This document shows positions 1-5,417 of a DNA stretch of 9,420 bases, in pieces. The notes under the pieces are model-generated. The model did no database searches and was not told the DNA's origin. It saw only the letters and a program-made list of their open reading frames with translations. Position numbers and translations under genes: made by a program. How positions within the stretch are numbered: the first letter of the stretch is position 1; the number at the start of each line of letters is the position of its first letter. The stretch covers positions 1-9,420 of the forward strand of contig CBFDBC010000148.1 of the NCBI GenBank assembly GCA_965602945.1, given 5' to 3'. This DNA comes from JAUXEH01 sp965602945. GTDB taxonomy: Bacteria > Acidobacteriota > Aminicenantia > Aminicenantales > Aminicenantaceae.

Positions 1-192
1 AAGCTCAATGACAGAAGTGTGGCCGTTGTGAGGGAAACCAACGAGCAGGACATCTTCAATCCCCGCATCGAGGTCCTTTCTCCCCAAAAAAAACGGGGGC
101 ACAACATTGACCTCAGGGAGGCGGAAGGCCTGCGGATAACGCGGGCCTTGAATCCTCTCAACGACGGGAAAAAATATCTGGAAATGATCTGA
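1..192 (+). CDS. C-terminal fragment, possible HD-GYP domain phosphohydrolase
   Basis: An open frame runs from the first base to a TGA at 190-192, giving 63 residues of a protein that begins outside the window. The piece starts KLNDRSVAVVRETNEQD and continues FNPRIEVLSP, then a charged linker and IDLRE. This resembles the short beta-rich tail that follows the HD-GYP catalytic core in cyclic-di-GMP phosphodiesterases, where a 'dG..gvVv..n......P.v.v......idL' pattern is common. The catalytic HD and GYP motifs are not in view, so the assignment rests on pattern memory of the tail only. The stop lies 13 bases before the next start, so the two genes are probably in one operon. It could equally be the end of another regulatory protein. 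Confidence 0.45.
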   Translation, partial: KLNDRSVAVVRETNEQDIFNPRIEVLSPQKKRGHNIDLREAEGLRITRALNPLNDGKKYLEMI

Positions 193-205
193 AAAGGAGG
201 TCCCG

Positions 206-1189
206 ATGAGACTCCCTGTCATTATCTGCCTCATGGCGGCAACAGTACTTATCCTGAGCTGCGCTCCCAACGCCCCATCCGGAAGCGGCGGGGAAGCTTC
301 ATCGCTGGTCCAGCCGTCAGCTTGGTGGGAAAATCTGCCGCGCCCCGTCTACTCAACCCTTGAGCGGGTCCCAGTCAGCCAGGATTGGTTCGAGGTATAC
401 CGACTCACAGAAAATACATGGGCCCTGTATGAGCCTTTCCAGTTCGAGGAAGCGATCTCCTACCTGGTAGCCGGCTCTGACAAGGCCGTCCTGATCGACA
501 CGGGCACCGGCATAGGAGACCTGAAAAGCGCGGCCGCGGAACTGACTGACCTGGAGGTCTCGGTGGTGAATACGCACACTCACTGGGACCACATAGGAGA
601 CAATGCCCAGTTCACAGAGATCCAGTGCTACGATCATCCCGAGTGCATAGGAAAACTCCGCAGTGGTGTCGACAGGGAAAAGCTGCGCAGCGCCCTGAGC
701 GGAGATTCCGTCTGGAAGCCGCTCCCTCCGGGATTCAATCCCGAGTCCTGGGCCATCCCACCGGTCGAGCCCACAAACCTCTTTCGGGACGGCGATGTCA
801 TAGAACTCGGAGGGCGCAGCCTGGAGGTGATCTATACTCCCGGGCACTCCCCCGGATCCGTGTGCCTCCTGGATCGGGAAAACCGGTTGTTGTTTACCGG
901 AGACACATTCTTTCCGGGGCCGCTGTACGCACACCCCGAAGATGTGGACATAGACGCCTACATCGCTTCCATCGCCAAGCTGGAGGCCCGTGTCGCGGAG
1001 TTTGATTATCTGTTGTCCGGACACAACGATCCCTGGGTAAGGAGCGATGTGATCCCGCGAGTGTCTGCCGCCTTTGCCGCCGTCATGGCCGGCGAGGGAG
1101 AATTTCAGGAAAAAGACGGGCTTCGGCGCTATAGGTTCGAGGGCTTCGATATCCTGATCCGGTCCGACCAGGTCCCGGTCCGGCGCTGA
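206..1189 (+). CDS. Metallo-beta-lactamase-fold hydrolase, predicted lipoprotein
   Basis: 327-residue glyoxalase II-like member of the metallo-beta-lactamase superfamily. Residues 1-19 form a lipoprotein signal peptide ending in the lipobox ILSC (Cys19). The residue after Cys is Ala, not Asp, so outer-membrane sorting is expected under the usual rule. The metal-site motifs appear in order: HTHWDH at 124-129, GHS with His213, GDT with Asp232, and GHN with His272. Together these make a complete binuclear zinc (or iron) centre, so the protein should be an active hydrolase. The substrate is unknown. Nothing specifically marks it as a true beta-lactamase, and the superfamily also includes thioesterases, lactonases and sulfatases. 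The ATG has a strong SD (AAGGAGG at 194-200) at good spacing. Placement 13 bases after the upstream stop suggests co-transcription. The start and fold are secure; the substrate is not. Confidence 0.9.
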   Translation: MRLPVIICLMAATVLILSCAPNAPSGSGGEASSLVQPSAWWENLPRPVYSTLERVPVSQDWFEVYRLTENTWALYEPFQFEEAISYLVAGSDKAVLIDTGTGIGDLKSAAAELTDLEVSVVNTHTHWDHIGDNAQFTEIQCYDHPECIGKLRSGVDREKLRSALSGDSVWKPLPPGFNPESWAIPPVEPTNLFRDGDVIELGGRSLEVIYTPGHSPGSVCLLDRENRLLFTGDTFFPGPLYAHPEDVDIDAYIASIAKLEARVAEFDYLLSGHNDPWVRSDVIPRVSAAFAAVMAGEGEFQEKDGLRRYRFEGFDILIRSDQVPVRR

Positions 1190-1239
1190 CGGAAATATTA
1201 CGATTCCCCAAGGACAGGGTTTCCTTTTACGGGTTTGAA

Positions 1240-1245
1240 TATGAT
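1240..1245 (+). promoter_or_regulatory. Possible -10 element (TATGAT) before the epimerase gene
   Basis: TATGAT lies 34 bases before the GTG start of the epimerase gene, in the 90-base gap after the lipoprotein hydrolase. No convincing -35 hexamer lies 16-18 bases upstream, so this is only a weak candidate. The gap also holds a small AAGGA/TCCTT inverted repeat (1210-1226) before four Ts, too AU-rich to call a terminator. Confidence 0.25.
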
Positions 1246-1279
1246 ACACTGGGGCCGAATTTAGATCCGAGAGGAAAGA

Positions 1280-2218
1280 GTGGCACAAATCGACCTGGTC
1301 ACAGGCGGCGCCGGATTCATCGGCTCCAACCTTGTTCATCGCCTCGTACAAATGGGACGGACGGTTCGCGTACTCGACAACTTTTCAACGGGCCGGCAGG
1401 AAAACCTGGCCTCCGTCCTTTCCGGCATCGAGCTGATCGAAGGCGACATCCGCGATCTTTCTGCGTTACACGGATGTATGCGGGGTGTGGACTGCGTGTT
1501 CCATCAGGCTGCCATCCCCTCGGTCACCCGCTCCATCGAGGATCCCGTGCAGAGCAACGAGAGCAACATCTCGGGCACGCTGAACGTGCTTATCGCGGCG
1601 CGGGACAGCCGGGTCCGCCGGCTGGTGTTTGCCAGTTCCTCTTCGGTGTATGGCGACACACCGGTGCTGCCCAAGAAGGAAGACATGCCTCCTTCGTTGC
1701 TTTCCCCCTATGCCCTCAACAAACTCACGGGAGAAAACTACTGCCGGCTCTTTTTTTCGCTCTACGGGCTCGAGACCATCTCGCTCCGGTACTTCAACGT
1801 TTTCGGTCCCCGGCAAAACCCCGGGTCCGAGTATGCGGCGGTCATCCCCAAGTTCATCACAGCGTTTCTGGAAGACAGGCCCCCGGTCGTATTTGGGGAT
1901 GGAGAGCAGACCCGGGACTTCACATTCATAGAGAATGTTGTGAACGCCAACCTCCTGGCTGCCCAGGCGTCCCGCTGTGCCGGCGAGGTCGTGAACATAG
2001 CCACTGGAGAACGGATCAGCCTCAACCAGCTCGTAACTCACCTGGAAAACATGACCGGGAATCAGGTCACCCCGGAGTACACTGAGGCTCGGGCCGGTGA
2101 TGTCCTTCATTCCCTGGCTGATATCGCCCTGTCACGTACTCTCCTGGGATATGATCCGACCGTCGACTTCGAATCGGGCCTTCTGAAAACCCTGGAGTGG
2201 TTCCGGGACACAGTGTGA
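1280..2218 (+). CDS. NAD-dependent nucleotide-sugar epimerase/dehydratase (GalE/WbpP type)
   Basis: 312-residue extended short-chain dehydrogenase/reductase. The Rossmann nucleotide motif GGAGFIG is at residues 9-15. Asp33 in VLDNFSTG ends beta-2 and favours NAD over NADP. The catalytic Tyr144 and Lys148 (YALNK, the YxxxK motif) follow a serine-rich SSSSVYG segment at 119-125. The RYFNVFGPRQNP (170-181) and FGDGEQTRDF (205-214) motifs are typical of UDP-sugar 4-epimerases, particularly the WbpP/TviC type that acts on UDP-GlcNAc or its uronate. It should convert a UDP-hexose in the cytoplasm for surface polysaccharide synthesis. The exact sugar cannot be read from sequence alone. The GTG start is preceded by GAGAGGAA at short spacing, and the protein starts just before the first beta strand, as usual. 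Length is normal for the family. A GT4-like glycosyltransferase lies about 1.6 kb away on the other strand, but no complete polysaccharide cluster is visible. Confidence 0.93.
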   Translation: MAQIDLVTGGAGFIGSNLVHRLVQMGRTVRVLDNFSTGRQENLASVLSGIELIEGDIRDLSALHGCMRGVDCVFHQAAIPSVTRSIEDPVQSNESNISGTLNVLIAARDSRVRRLVFASSSSVYGDTPVLPKKEDMPPSLLSPYALNKLTGENYCRLFFSLYGLETISLRYFNVFGPRQNPGSEYAAVIPKFITAFLEDRPPVVFGDGEQTRDFTFIENVVNANLLAAQASRCAGEVVNIATGERISLNQLVTHLENMTGNQVTPEYTEARAGDVLHSLADIALSRTLLGYDPTVDFESGLLKTLEWFRDTV

Positions 2219-2231
2219 CCGCCGGTTTTTT
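2203..2231 (+). terminator. Weak candidate terminator after the epimerase gene
   Basis: The end of the epimerase gene and the 27-base convergent gap contain CCGG (2203-2206), an inner ACA/TGT pair, CCGG (2222-2225) and then six Ts (2226-2231). The stem is short and imperfect. The T run directly after a GC-rich arm is the main argument. The convergent gene would have to stop in the same space. Confidence 0.25.
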
Positions 2232-2245
2232 AACGTATCCCCGGG

Positions 2246-2950
2246 CTACTCCAGGATCGCCAGCAGTTCCACCTCGAACACGAGAACCGCATGGGGGCCG
2301 ATCTGGGTGCCCCGCCCTTCTGCTCCATAGGCCAGTTCCGGGGGCACCCACAGCCTCCATTTAGCCCCCGCTTTCATCAACTGCAGACCTTCGGTCCAGC
2401 CTGCTATGACGCTGTTGACGAAGAATATGAACGGATTCCCTCCCGTGTAGGAGTTGTTGAATTCCGTGCCATCCAGAAGGCTGCCGATGTAATGAACAGA
2501 CACACGGTCGGTCGCTTCAGGCATCGGTCCGGTTCCTTCCCTCAGGACCTGGTACTGCAGCCCGCTGGGCAGCGTGACCACTCCCTCGCGGGTTCTATTT
2601 TCCGCCAGGAAAGCCTCGCTTTCCGCCTTGTTTCCTTCCCCCTGGACCGCCCGCTCATCGGCAAACCGCTCCCGCAGCTGTTTCTCCAGAGCGGCCATGG
2701 CCTGCTGCCGCTCCGTCTCATCCAACAGCAGCTGATTCCCCTCGAGAACATCTTCTATGCCCTGGAAAAGGGCCTTCAGGTTGAACTCGATCTGATCCTG
2801 CTGCAGATCAACACCGACCTCGAAGCCATAGGCATAACTGTAGTGGTCCTGCATGGTCTCGAGATCCGACTTCTGGAGTGTTTTCCTGCCGCATGAGCAC
2901 AATACCAGAGTTCCCAGGATAACGATCATAAGATGTTTTGTTGTGTTCAC
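2246..2950 (-). CDS. FKBP-type peptidyl-prolyl isomerase lipoprotein (Mip/FkpA-like)
   Basis: A 234-residue periplasmic chaperone/isomerase. From the GTG at 2950 the protein starts with a Lys then a hydrophobic stretch and the lipobox LCSC (Cys20). About 100 helical residues follow (roughly 25-125), matching the FKBP N-terminal dimerisation domain, including YAYGFEVG. The FKBP catalytic domain occupies about 145-232 and keeps VHYIG (Tyr154), LDGTEF, the pocket Trp185 (AGWTEGL) and PPELAYG (Tyr208). The usual pocket Asp of 'FDSS' is Asn165 here (FNNS), which may lower activity or alter ligand binding. The frame is open upstream to a GTG at 3010, but I prefer 2950. It has GAGGA 6 bases upstream and gives a clean lipoprotein signal. 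A candidate promoter sits inside the longer frame, so the longer form would begin before its own transcript. It would help fold outer-membrane or periplasmic proteins. Confidence 0.9.
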   Translation of the reverse strand: MNTTKHLMIVILGTLVLCSCGRKTLQKSDLETMQDHYSYAYGFEVGVDLQQDQIEFNLKALFQGIEDVLEGNQLLLDETERQQAMAALEKQLRERFADERAVQGEGNKAESEAFLAENRTREGVVTLPSGLQYQVLREGTGPMPEATDRVSVHYIGSLLDGTEFNNSYTGGNPFIFFVNSVIAGWTEGLQLMKAGAKWRLWVPPELAYGAEGRGTQIGPHAVLVFEVELLAILE

Positions 2951-2993
2951 GATATTCCTCACATTGTCCGGATTCCGCAGATTTGTCTCAGAC

Positions 2994-3023
2994 ATTATGC
3001 CACAAACCACGACAGCGCAACAA
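2994..3023 (-). promoter_or_regulatory. Candidate sigma70 promoter for the FKBP lipoprotein gene
   Basis: Read on the minus strand: TTGTTG (3023-3018), an 18-base spacer, then CATAAT (2999-2994). The spacer ends TGG directly before the -10, so it also has an extended -10 TG. Transcription would begin near 2987, giving a leader of about 37 bases to the GTG at 2950. Confidence 0.45.
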
Positions 3024-3037
3024 GGAACGTTGAACAG

Positions 3038-3052
3038 CGCCAGACTCTGGCG
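3038..3052. repeat. Tight inverted repeat 1 in the fkbp/ridA divergent region
   Basis: CGCCAGA, one base, TCTGGCG: a perfect 7-base palindrome about a single central C. It lies between the two divergent promoters. A one-base centre favours a protein-binding site on DNA over an RNA hairpin. Confidence 0.5.
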
Positions 3053-3065
3053 TCAGCGAGGTTTT

Positions 3066-3079
3066 CCCTGCTTGCAGGG
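3066..3079. repeat. Tight inverted repeat 2, abutting the ridA -35 element
   Basis: CCCTGC TT GCAGGG: perfect 6-base arms with a 2-base centre. The right arm ends at 3079, immediately before the candidate -35 TTGCCA of the ridA promoter. That position suits an operator for a repressor or activator. An RNA hairpin is also possible, but no T run follows on either strand. Confidence 0.5.
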
Positions 3080-3108
3080 TTGCCATTGTGGCTCTGATGG
3101 CTTAGGAT
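3080..3108 (+). promoter_or_regulatory. Candidate sigma70 promoter for ridA-fmdB
   Basis: TTGCCA (3080-3085, five of six to consensus), a 17-base spacer, then TAGGAT (3103-3108). Transcription would begin near 3115, leaving a short leader of about 18 bases before the ATG at 3133. An AT-rich TATATAAAAA stretch overlaps the predicted start site and offers an alternative -10. Confidence 0.45.
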
Positions 3109-3132
3109 ATATAAAAATCGAGTGAGTAAACG

Positions 3133-3603
3133 ATGAAAAGAAGAGAAGCTCTTGTGGCTCTCGGCTGCGTGTCCCTGGCCGGCACCGGTCTTATTTCAGC
3201 TTGCCAAGAAAGGAGTCCTTCAGTGAAAAAGGAGATCAAAACCGAGAACGCCCCCCAGGCAATAGGGCCTTATTCTCAGGCCATCGAGGCCAACGGCTTC
3301 GTGTTCGCCTCCGGTCAGATTGCCATAGATCCGGCCACCGGCGACCTGGACGCAGGGCTGGATGTGGAGCAGCAGACCCGACAGGTACTCAAAAACCTCA
3401 AGGCCGTTCTGGAGGCAGCGGGGAGTTCCATGGCCAAAGTGGTAAAATGCACGGTCTTCCTGCAGGATCTGAATGATTATTCGGCCATGAACGCGGTGTA
3501 CGGTGAGTTTTTCCCGGCCCCCTACCCCGCTCGGGCCGCCGTCGAGGTGGCCCGCCTGCCCAAAGACGTCAAGGTAGAGATCGAAGCCATCGCTGTCAAG
3601 TAG
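3133..3603 (+). CDS. ridA: RidA-family enamine/imine deaminase with an N-terminal lipoprotein signal
   Basis: 156 residues from ATG 3133. RidA proteins hydrolyse reactive 2-aminoacrylate and related enamines/imines, normally in the cytoplasm as trimers. Here residues 1-24 look like a Tat- or Sec-type lipoprotein signal: KRRE, a hydrophobic core, then ISAC with Cys24. From residue 31 onward the protein is a full RidA domain: TENAPQAIGPYSQA with Tyr47, FASGQI with Ser60, PARAAVEVARLP with Arg134, and VEIEAIAV with Glu149. The Arg/Glu pair has the 15-residue spacing of E. coli Arg105/Glu120, so the active site is intact. The SD before ATG 3133 is weak (GAGTGAG). A GTG at 3223 (residue 31) has a better SD and would give a 126-residue protein, the usual family length. 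FmdB follows 4 bases after the stop. Family assignment is secure; which start is used, or both, is open. Confidence 0.92.
   Translation: MKRREALVALGCVSLAGTGLISACQERSPSVKKEIKTENAPQAIGPYSQAIEANGFVFASGQIAIDPATGDLDAGLDVEQQTRQVLKNLKAVLEAAGSSMAKVVKCTVFLQDLNDYSAMNAVYGEFFPAPYPARAAVEVARLPKDVKVEIEAIAVK
3211..3225 (+). promoter_or_regulatory. Internal ribosome binding site and GTG start in ridA
   Basis: AGGAG (3211-3215), 7 bases, then an in-frame GTG (3223-3225). The product would begin MKKEIKTENAPQAIGPY, which lines up without a gap with E. coli RidA as I recall it (MSKTIATENAPAAIGPY). This SD is stronger than the one before ATG 3133. Confidence 0.55.
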
Positions 3604-3607
3604 ATCC

Positions 3608-3871
3608 ATGCCTCTCTACGAATTCGAATGCCGTAGCTGTGGATCCCTGTTCGAGGCTCTCGTAGCGGTCGATGGAGAAAAAGATGTCTGCTGCGAGGCC
3701 TGCGGGAGTCCGGAGGTCCGGAAACGCGTATCGAGCTTCGGGATCGGCGGCGGAAGCGCCCGGGTAAAATCAGATTCGGCCGGTTGTACTTCCTGCAGTT
3801 CGGGTTCCTGTTCCACCTGCGGCTTACAACCGGAGCTGGATTTTCCTGTCCGATTAAAAATATCAATATAA
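3608..3871 (+). CDS. FmdB-family zinc-ribbon protein
   Basis: 87 residues. The start MPLYEFECRSCG and a second CEACG (CxxC pairs at Cys8/Cys11 and Cys29/Cys32) define the FmdB/CxxC-CxxC-SSSS putative regulatory zinc ribbon. After a glycine/serine linker (RVSSFGIGGGS, about 40-50) comes a second cysteine group, Cys60/Cys63 and Cys68/Cys71 (CTSCSSGSCSTC), common in longer FmdB members and able to bind a second metal ion. The family was named from a gene near formamidase/formate genes, and its molecular role is poorly known. It starts 4 bases after the ridA stop with no clear SD, so translation is probably coupled to ridA. Its last 9 bases overlap the end of the convergent glycosyltransferase gene. 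The tail after residue 72 (LQPELDFPVRLKISI) is not typical of the family and may have been gained by read-through into the neighbour. Confidence 0.85.
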   Translation: MPLYEFECRSCGSLFEALVAVDGEKDVCCEACGSPEVRKRVSSFGIGGGSARVKSDSAGCTSCSSGSCSTCGLQPELDFPVRLKISI

Positions 3872-5167
3872 ACAACGGCCCTTCCCTTTGCGGGCGATCC
3901 GGATGCTTTCATCCTGGAGGAGTGTCTGCGAGTAGACGGACTCCAGGTTTTTCCCCTGCTGTTCCCATACCAGGTTCTCTCGCACATTGCGCAAAGCCGC
4001 CCGACCCATCCTGTGCCTCAGTCCGGAAGCAGAGGCAAGCCTGTCCAGGGCCTCCTTTAAGCCGCCGGCGATCTGTCGGGGAGTCTCCCATGGGATCGTG
4101 ATTCCCCACGCCTCTTCGACAAAAACGTGAGCTCCGCCCCCCTGGAATGTCACGACCGGGACACCCGCCGCCATGGCATCCACACACAGCGAGGACGTGC
4201 CCGCATCAAAATCAGGTGCGATATAGACATGGCTCTGTTTCAGTTTTTCCTGAAGATCTGTGCGCGGCATCCAGTCCCACAGTTCGATACGCGAACCAAG
4301 GGAAAGCTCTCGCATGAGGCGCCCTACGCGTTCATCCTGCCACCCCTTGCCGACAACGGCCAATTCTGCGGACGTGTGCTTCCGGGAAAACTCAAAAAAA
4401 GCCTGGATGAGCAGGAGGTATCCGTCCAGGAATTTGAAATCTCCCGCTGCCAGCACCGAAAACTCTCCCCGGGATTCCGAGAGTGAAGCGGCGCTGACCA
4501 TACGGTTCTTGGAGATCCCTCCCCCCGGGAAAAAAAAGATGCGGTCCTTGAGCTCATCCGGGAAACTCTGCACCACCTCCGGCGCATTGTCGCAGAGCAG
4601 AAGGGCGCTGGTCTTGGGATAACTGCGCCGGCGCAAGCGCCGGAAAGTGCCCGTCTGCTGCAGGATCCTATCCAACCGCCTTCCCGACCGGCCATGGGAC
4701 GGCCTTTTTACACCGGAACCATTCAGGGGCGGCCTGGTCTCCGAGGCCACAGGCCCCCACAGGCTCGGTACCGGGAGAGCGGTACTCAGCAGGGGCGGCG
4801 TGGAACCGAATCGTGGCGACAGGTGATGAACGGCATCGAACGCATTTTCTGCATGCAGGGAACGGGCTGTCTGAAGGGCACGTTTTTCCCAGAAATACAG
4901 AAGCGCCTCCCGTGATCCTTCGTGCCCCGGAAACCGGTTCTGCCATGCGGGCGGATCCACGAAATGGAACCTGACCTGGGGAAGGGACCCGTGGCTCAAG
5001 GACTCCAGAATACTCTCATGATTCCCAGAGTGAGTGAGGACAGACACCTCACAGAAACGGCTCAGCTGTTCCACCAGGTTCCATCCGTCGGTCGCTCCGG
5101 ATCGGAAAGAGCCCTGGGATTCTATGGGACTTATATCATAAGCTGTGACAAGAACTCGCAGCGGCAT
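3863..5167 (-). CDS. GT4-like glycosyltransferase (GT-B fold)
   Basis: 434 residues in two Rossmann-like halves. The N-terminal acceptor half starts MPLRVLVTAYDISP and has SLWGPVASETRPPL (135-148), like the 'WGPVGGgE..P' segment of a GT4 subgroup. A basic stretch (160-185, RRLDRI...RRLRRRS) could contact membrane lipid or acceptor. The donor half has VLAAGDFKFLDGYLLLIQAF (238-257), ELAVVGKG (268-275), WMPRTDLQEKLKQS (299-312) and AMAAGVPVVTFQGGG (331-345). The usual donor-site EX7E is degenerate: Asp330 replaces the second Glu, and the first Glu position is Ala322 next to Asp321. It should transfer a sugar to a lipid or polysaccharide acceptor at the inner membrane face. Sugar and acceptor are not predictable. 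The start has GAGGAG 8 bases upstream. It stands alone and is divergent from the hyu operon. Family call is good; activity is slightly uncertain because of the altered motif. Confidence 0.85.
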   Translation of the reverse strand: MPLRVLVTAYDISPIESQGSFRSGATDGWNLVEQLSRFCEVSVLTHSGNHESILESLSHGSLPQVRFHFVDPPAWQNRFPGHEGSREALLYFWEKRALQTARSLHAENAFDAVHHLSPRFGSTPPLLSTALPVPSLWGPVASETRPPLNGSGVKRPSHGRSGRRLDRILQQTGTFRRLRRRSYPKTSALLLCDNAPEVVQSFPDELKDRIFFFPGGGISKNRMVSAASLSESRGEFSVLAAGDFKFLDGYLLLIQAFFEFSRKHTSAELAVVGKGWQDERVGRLMRELSLGSRIELWDWMPRTDLQEKLKQSHVYIAPDFDAGTSSLCVDAMAAGVPVVTFQGGGAHVFVEEAWGITIPWETPRQIAGGLKEALDRLASASGLRHRMGRAALRNVRENLVWEQQGKNLESVYSQTLLQDESIRIARKGKGRCLY

Positions 5168-5207
5168 CCTGAAAACTCCTCTATCTGCCTCGTGGAATCT
5201 GTAGGTT

Positions 5208-5213
5208 ATTATA
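5208..5213 (-). promoter_or_regulatory. Candidate -10 (TATAAT) for the glycosyltransferase gene
   Basis: A perfect TATAAT read on the minus strand, about 40 bases upstream of the ATG at 5167. The -35 position 17 bases upstream is TTCCCC, a poor match, so the promoter may need an activator or a different sigma factor. Confidence 0.4.
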
Positions 5214-5272
5214 TACTCTCGTTTCTGTCAGGGGAAGGCAATCGCCTCTGGGGAGGATAAATGCGGTGAATA

Positions 5273-5295
5273 GTGCTCACCCCCCGGGGTGACAC
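5273..5295. repeat. Palindrome in the glycosyltransferase/hyuA divergent region
   Basis: GTG, a bulged C, TCACCCC, CC, GGGGTGA, CAC. Seven perfect base pairs about a 2-base centre (5277-5292) extend to ten with one bulge. It sits between divergent genes, 8-11 bases before a perfect TATAAT (5303-5308), so it is well placed as a regulator's operator. A 5-base inverted repeat CGGAT-CC-ATCCG follows at 5309-5320. No T run follows, so a terminator is unlikely. Confidence 0.5.
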
Positions 5296-5302
5296 ATGCC
5301 TC

Positions 5303-5308
5303 TATAAT
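5303..5308 (+). promoter_or_regulatory. Possible upstream -10 (TATAAT) for the hyu operon
   Basis: Perfect TATAAT on the + strand. The -35 position falls in the C-rich arm of the palindrome and does not match TTGACA. If used, it would make a leader of about 100 bases before hyuA, and a protein on the palindrome would control it directly. Confidence 0.3.
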
Positions 5309-5378
5309 CGGATCCATCCGGCTGAAGGCGGGGAAACCCTCATTCAAAAAGCTTGGATTCCGGCATGCCTGACGCGGC

Positions 5379-5407
5379 TTGACAATCATTCCCTGAAAAC
5401 ATATACA
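5379..5407 (+). promoter_or_regulatory. Strong sigma70-type promoter for the hyu operon
   Basis: TTGACA (5379-5384, perfect), a 17-base spacer, then TATACA (5402-5407, five of six). This is the best promoter match in the window. The predicted transcription start at about 5413-5415 lies only 3-5 bases before the hyuA ATG at 5418, so the transcript would be almost leaderless. Confidence 0.6.
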
Positions 5408-5417
5408 GAGAACGGCA

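Noticed and set aside
1210..1228. AAGGA/TCCTT hairpin followed by Ts after the metallo-hydrolase gene
   Set aside because: Only five pairs, AT-rich, with four Ts: too weak for a terminator call.
353..1351. 332-codon open frame on the minus strand
   Set aside because: It lies opposite the metallo-hydrolase gene, which has complete catalytic motifs. The antisense product has no recognisable motif and is explained by GC-rich codon use.
4628..4643. Perfect inverted repeat CCGGCGC-AA-GCGCCGG
   Set aside because: It falls inside the glycosyltransferase gene where RRLRRRS is encoded, so runs of arginine codons explain it.
5168..5417. Riboswitch in the 250-base region before hyuA
   Set aside because: The palindrome and small repeats do not match any riboswitch core I know, and the strong promoter lies after them, next to the ATG.
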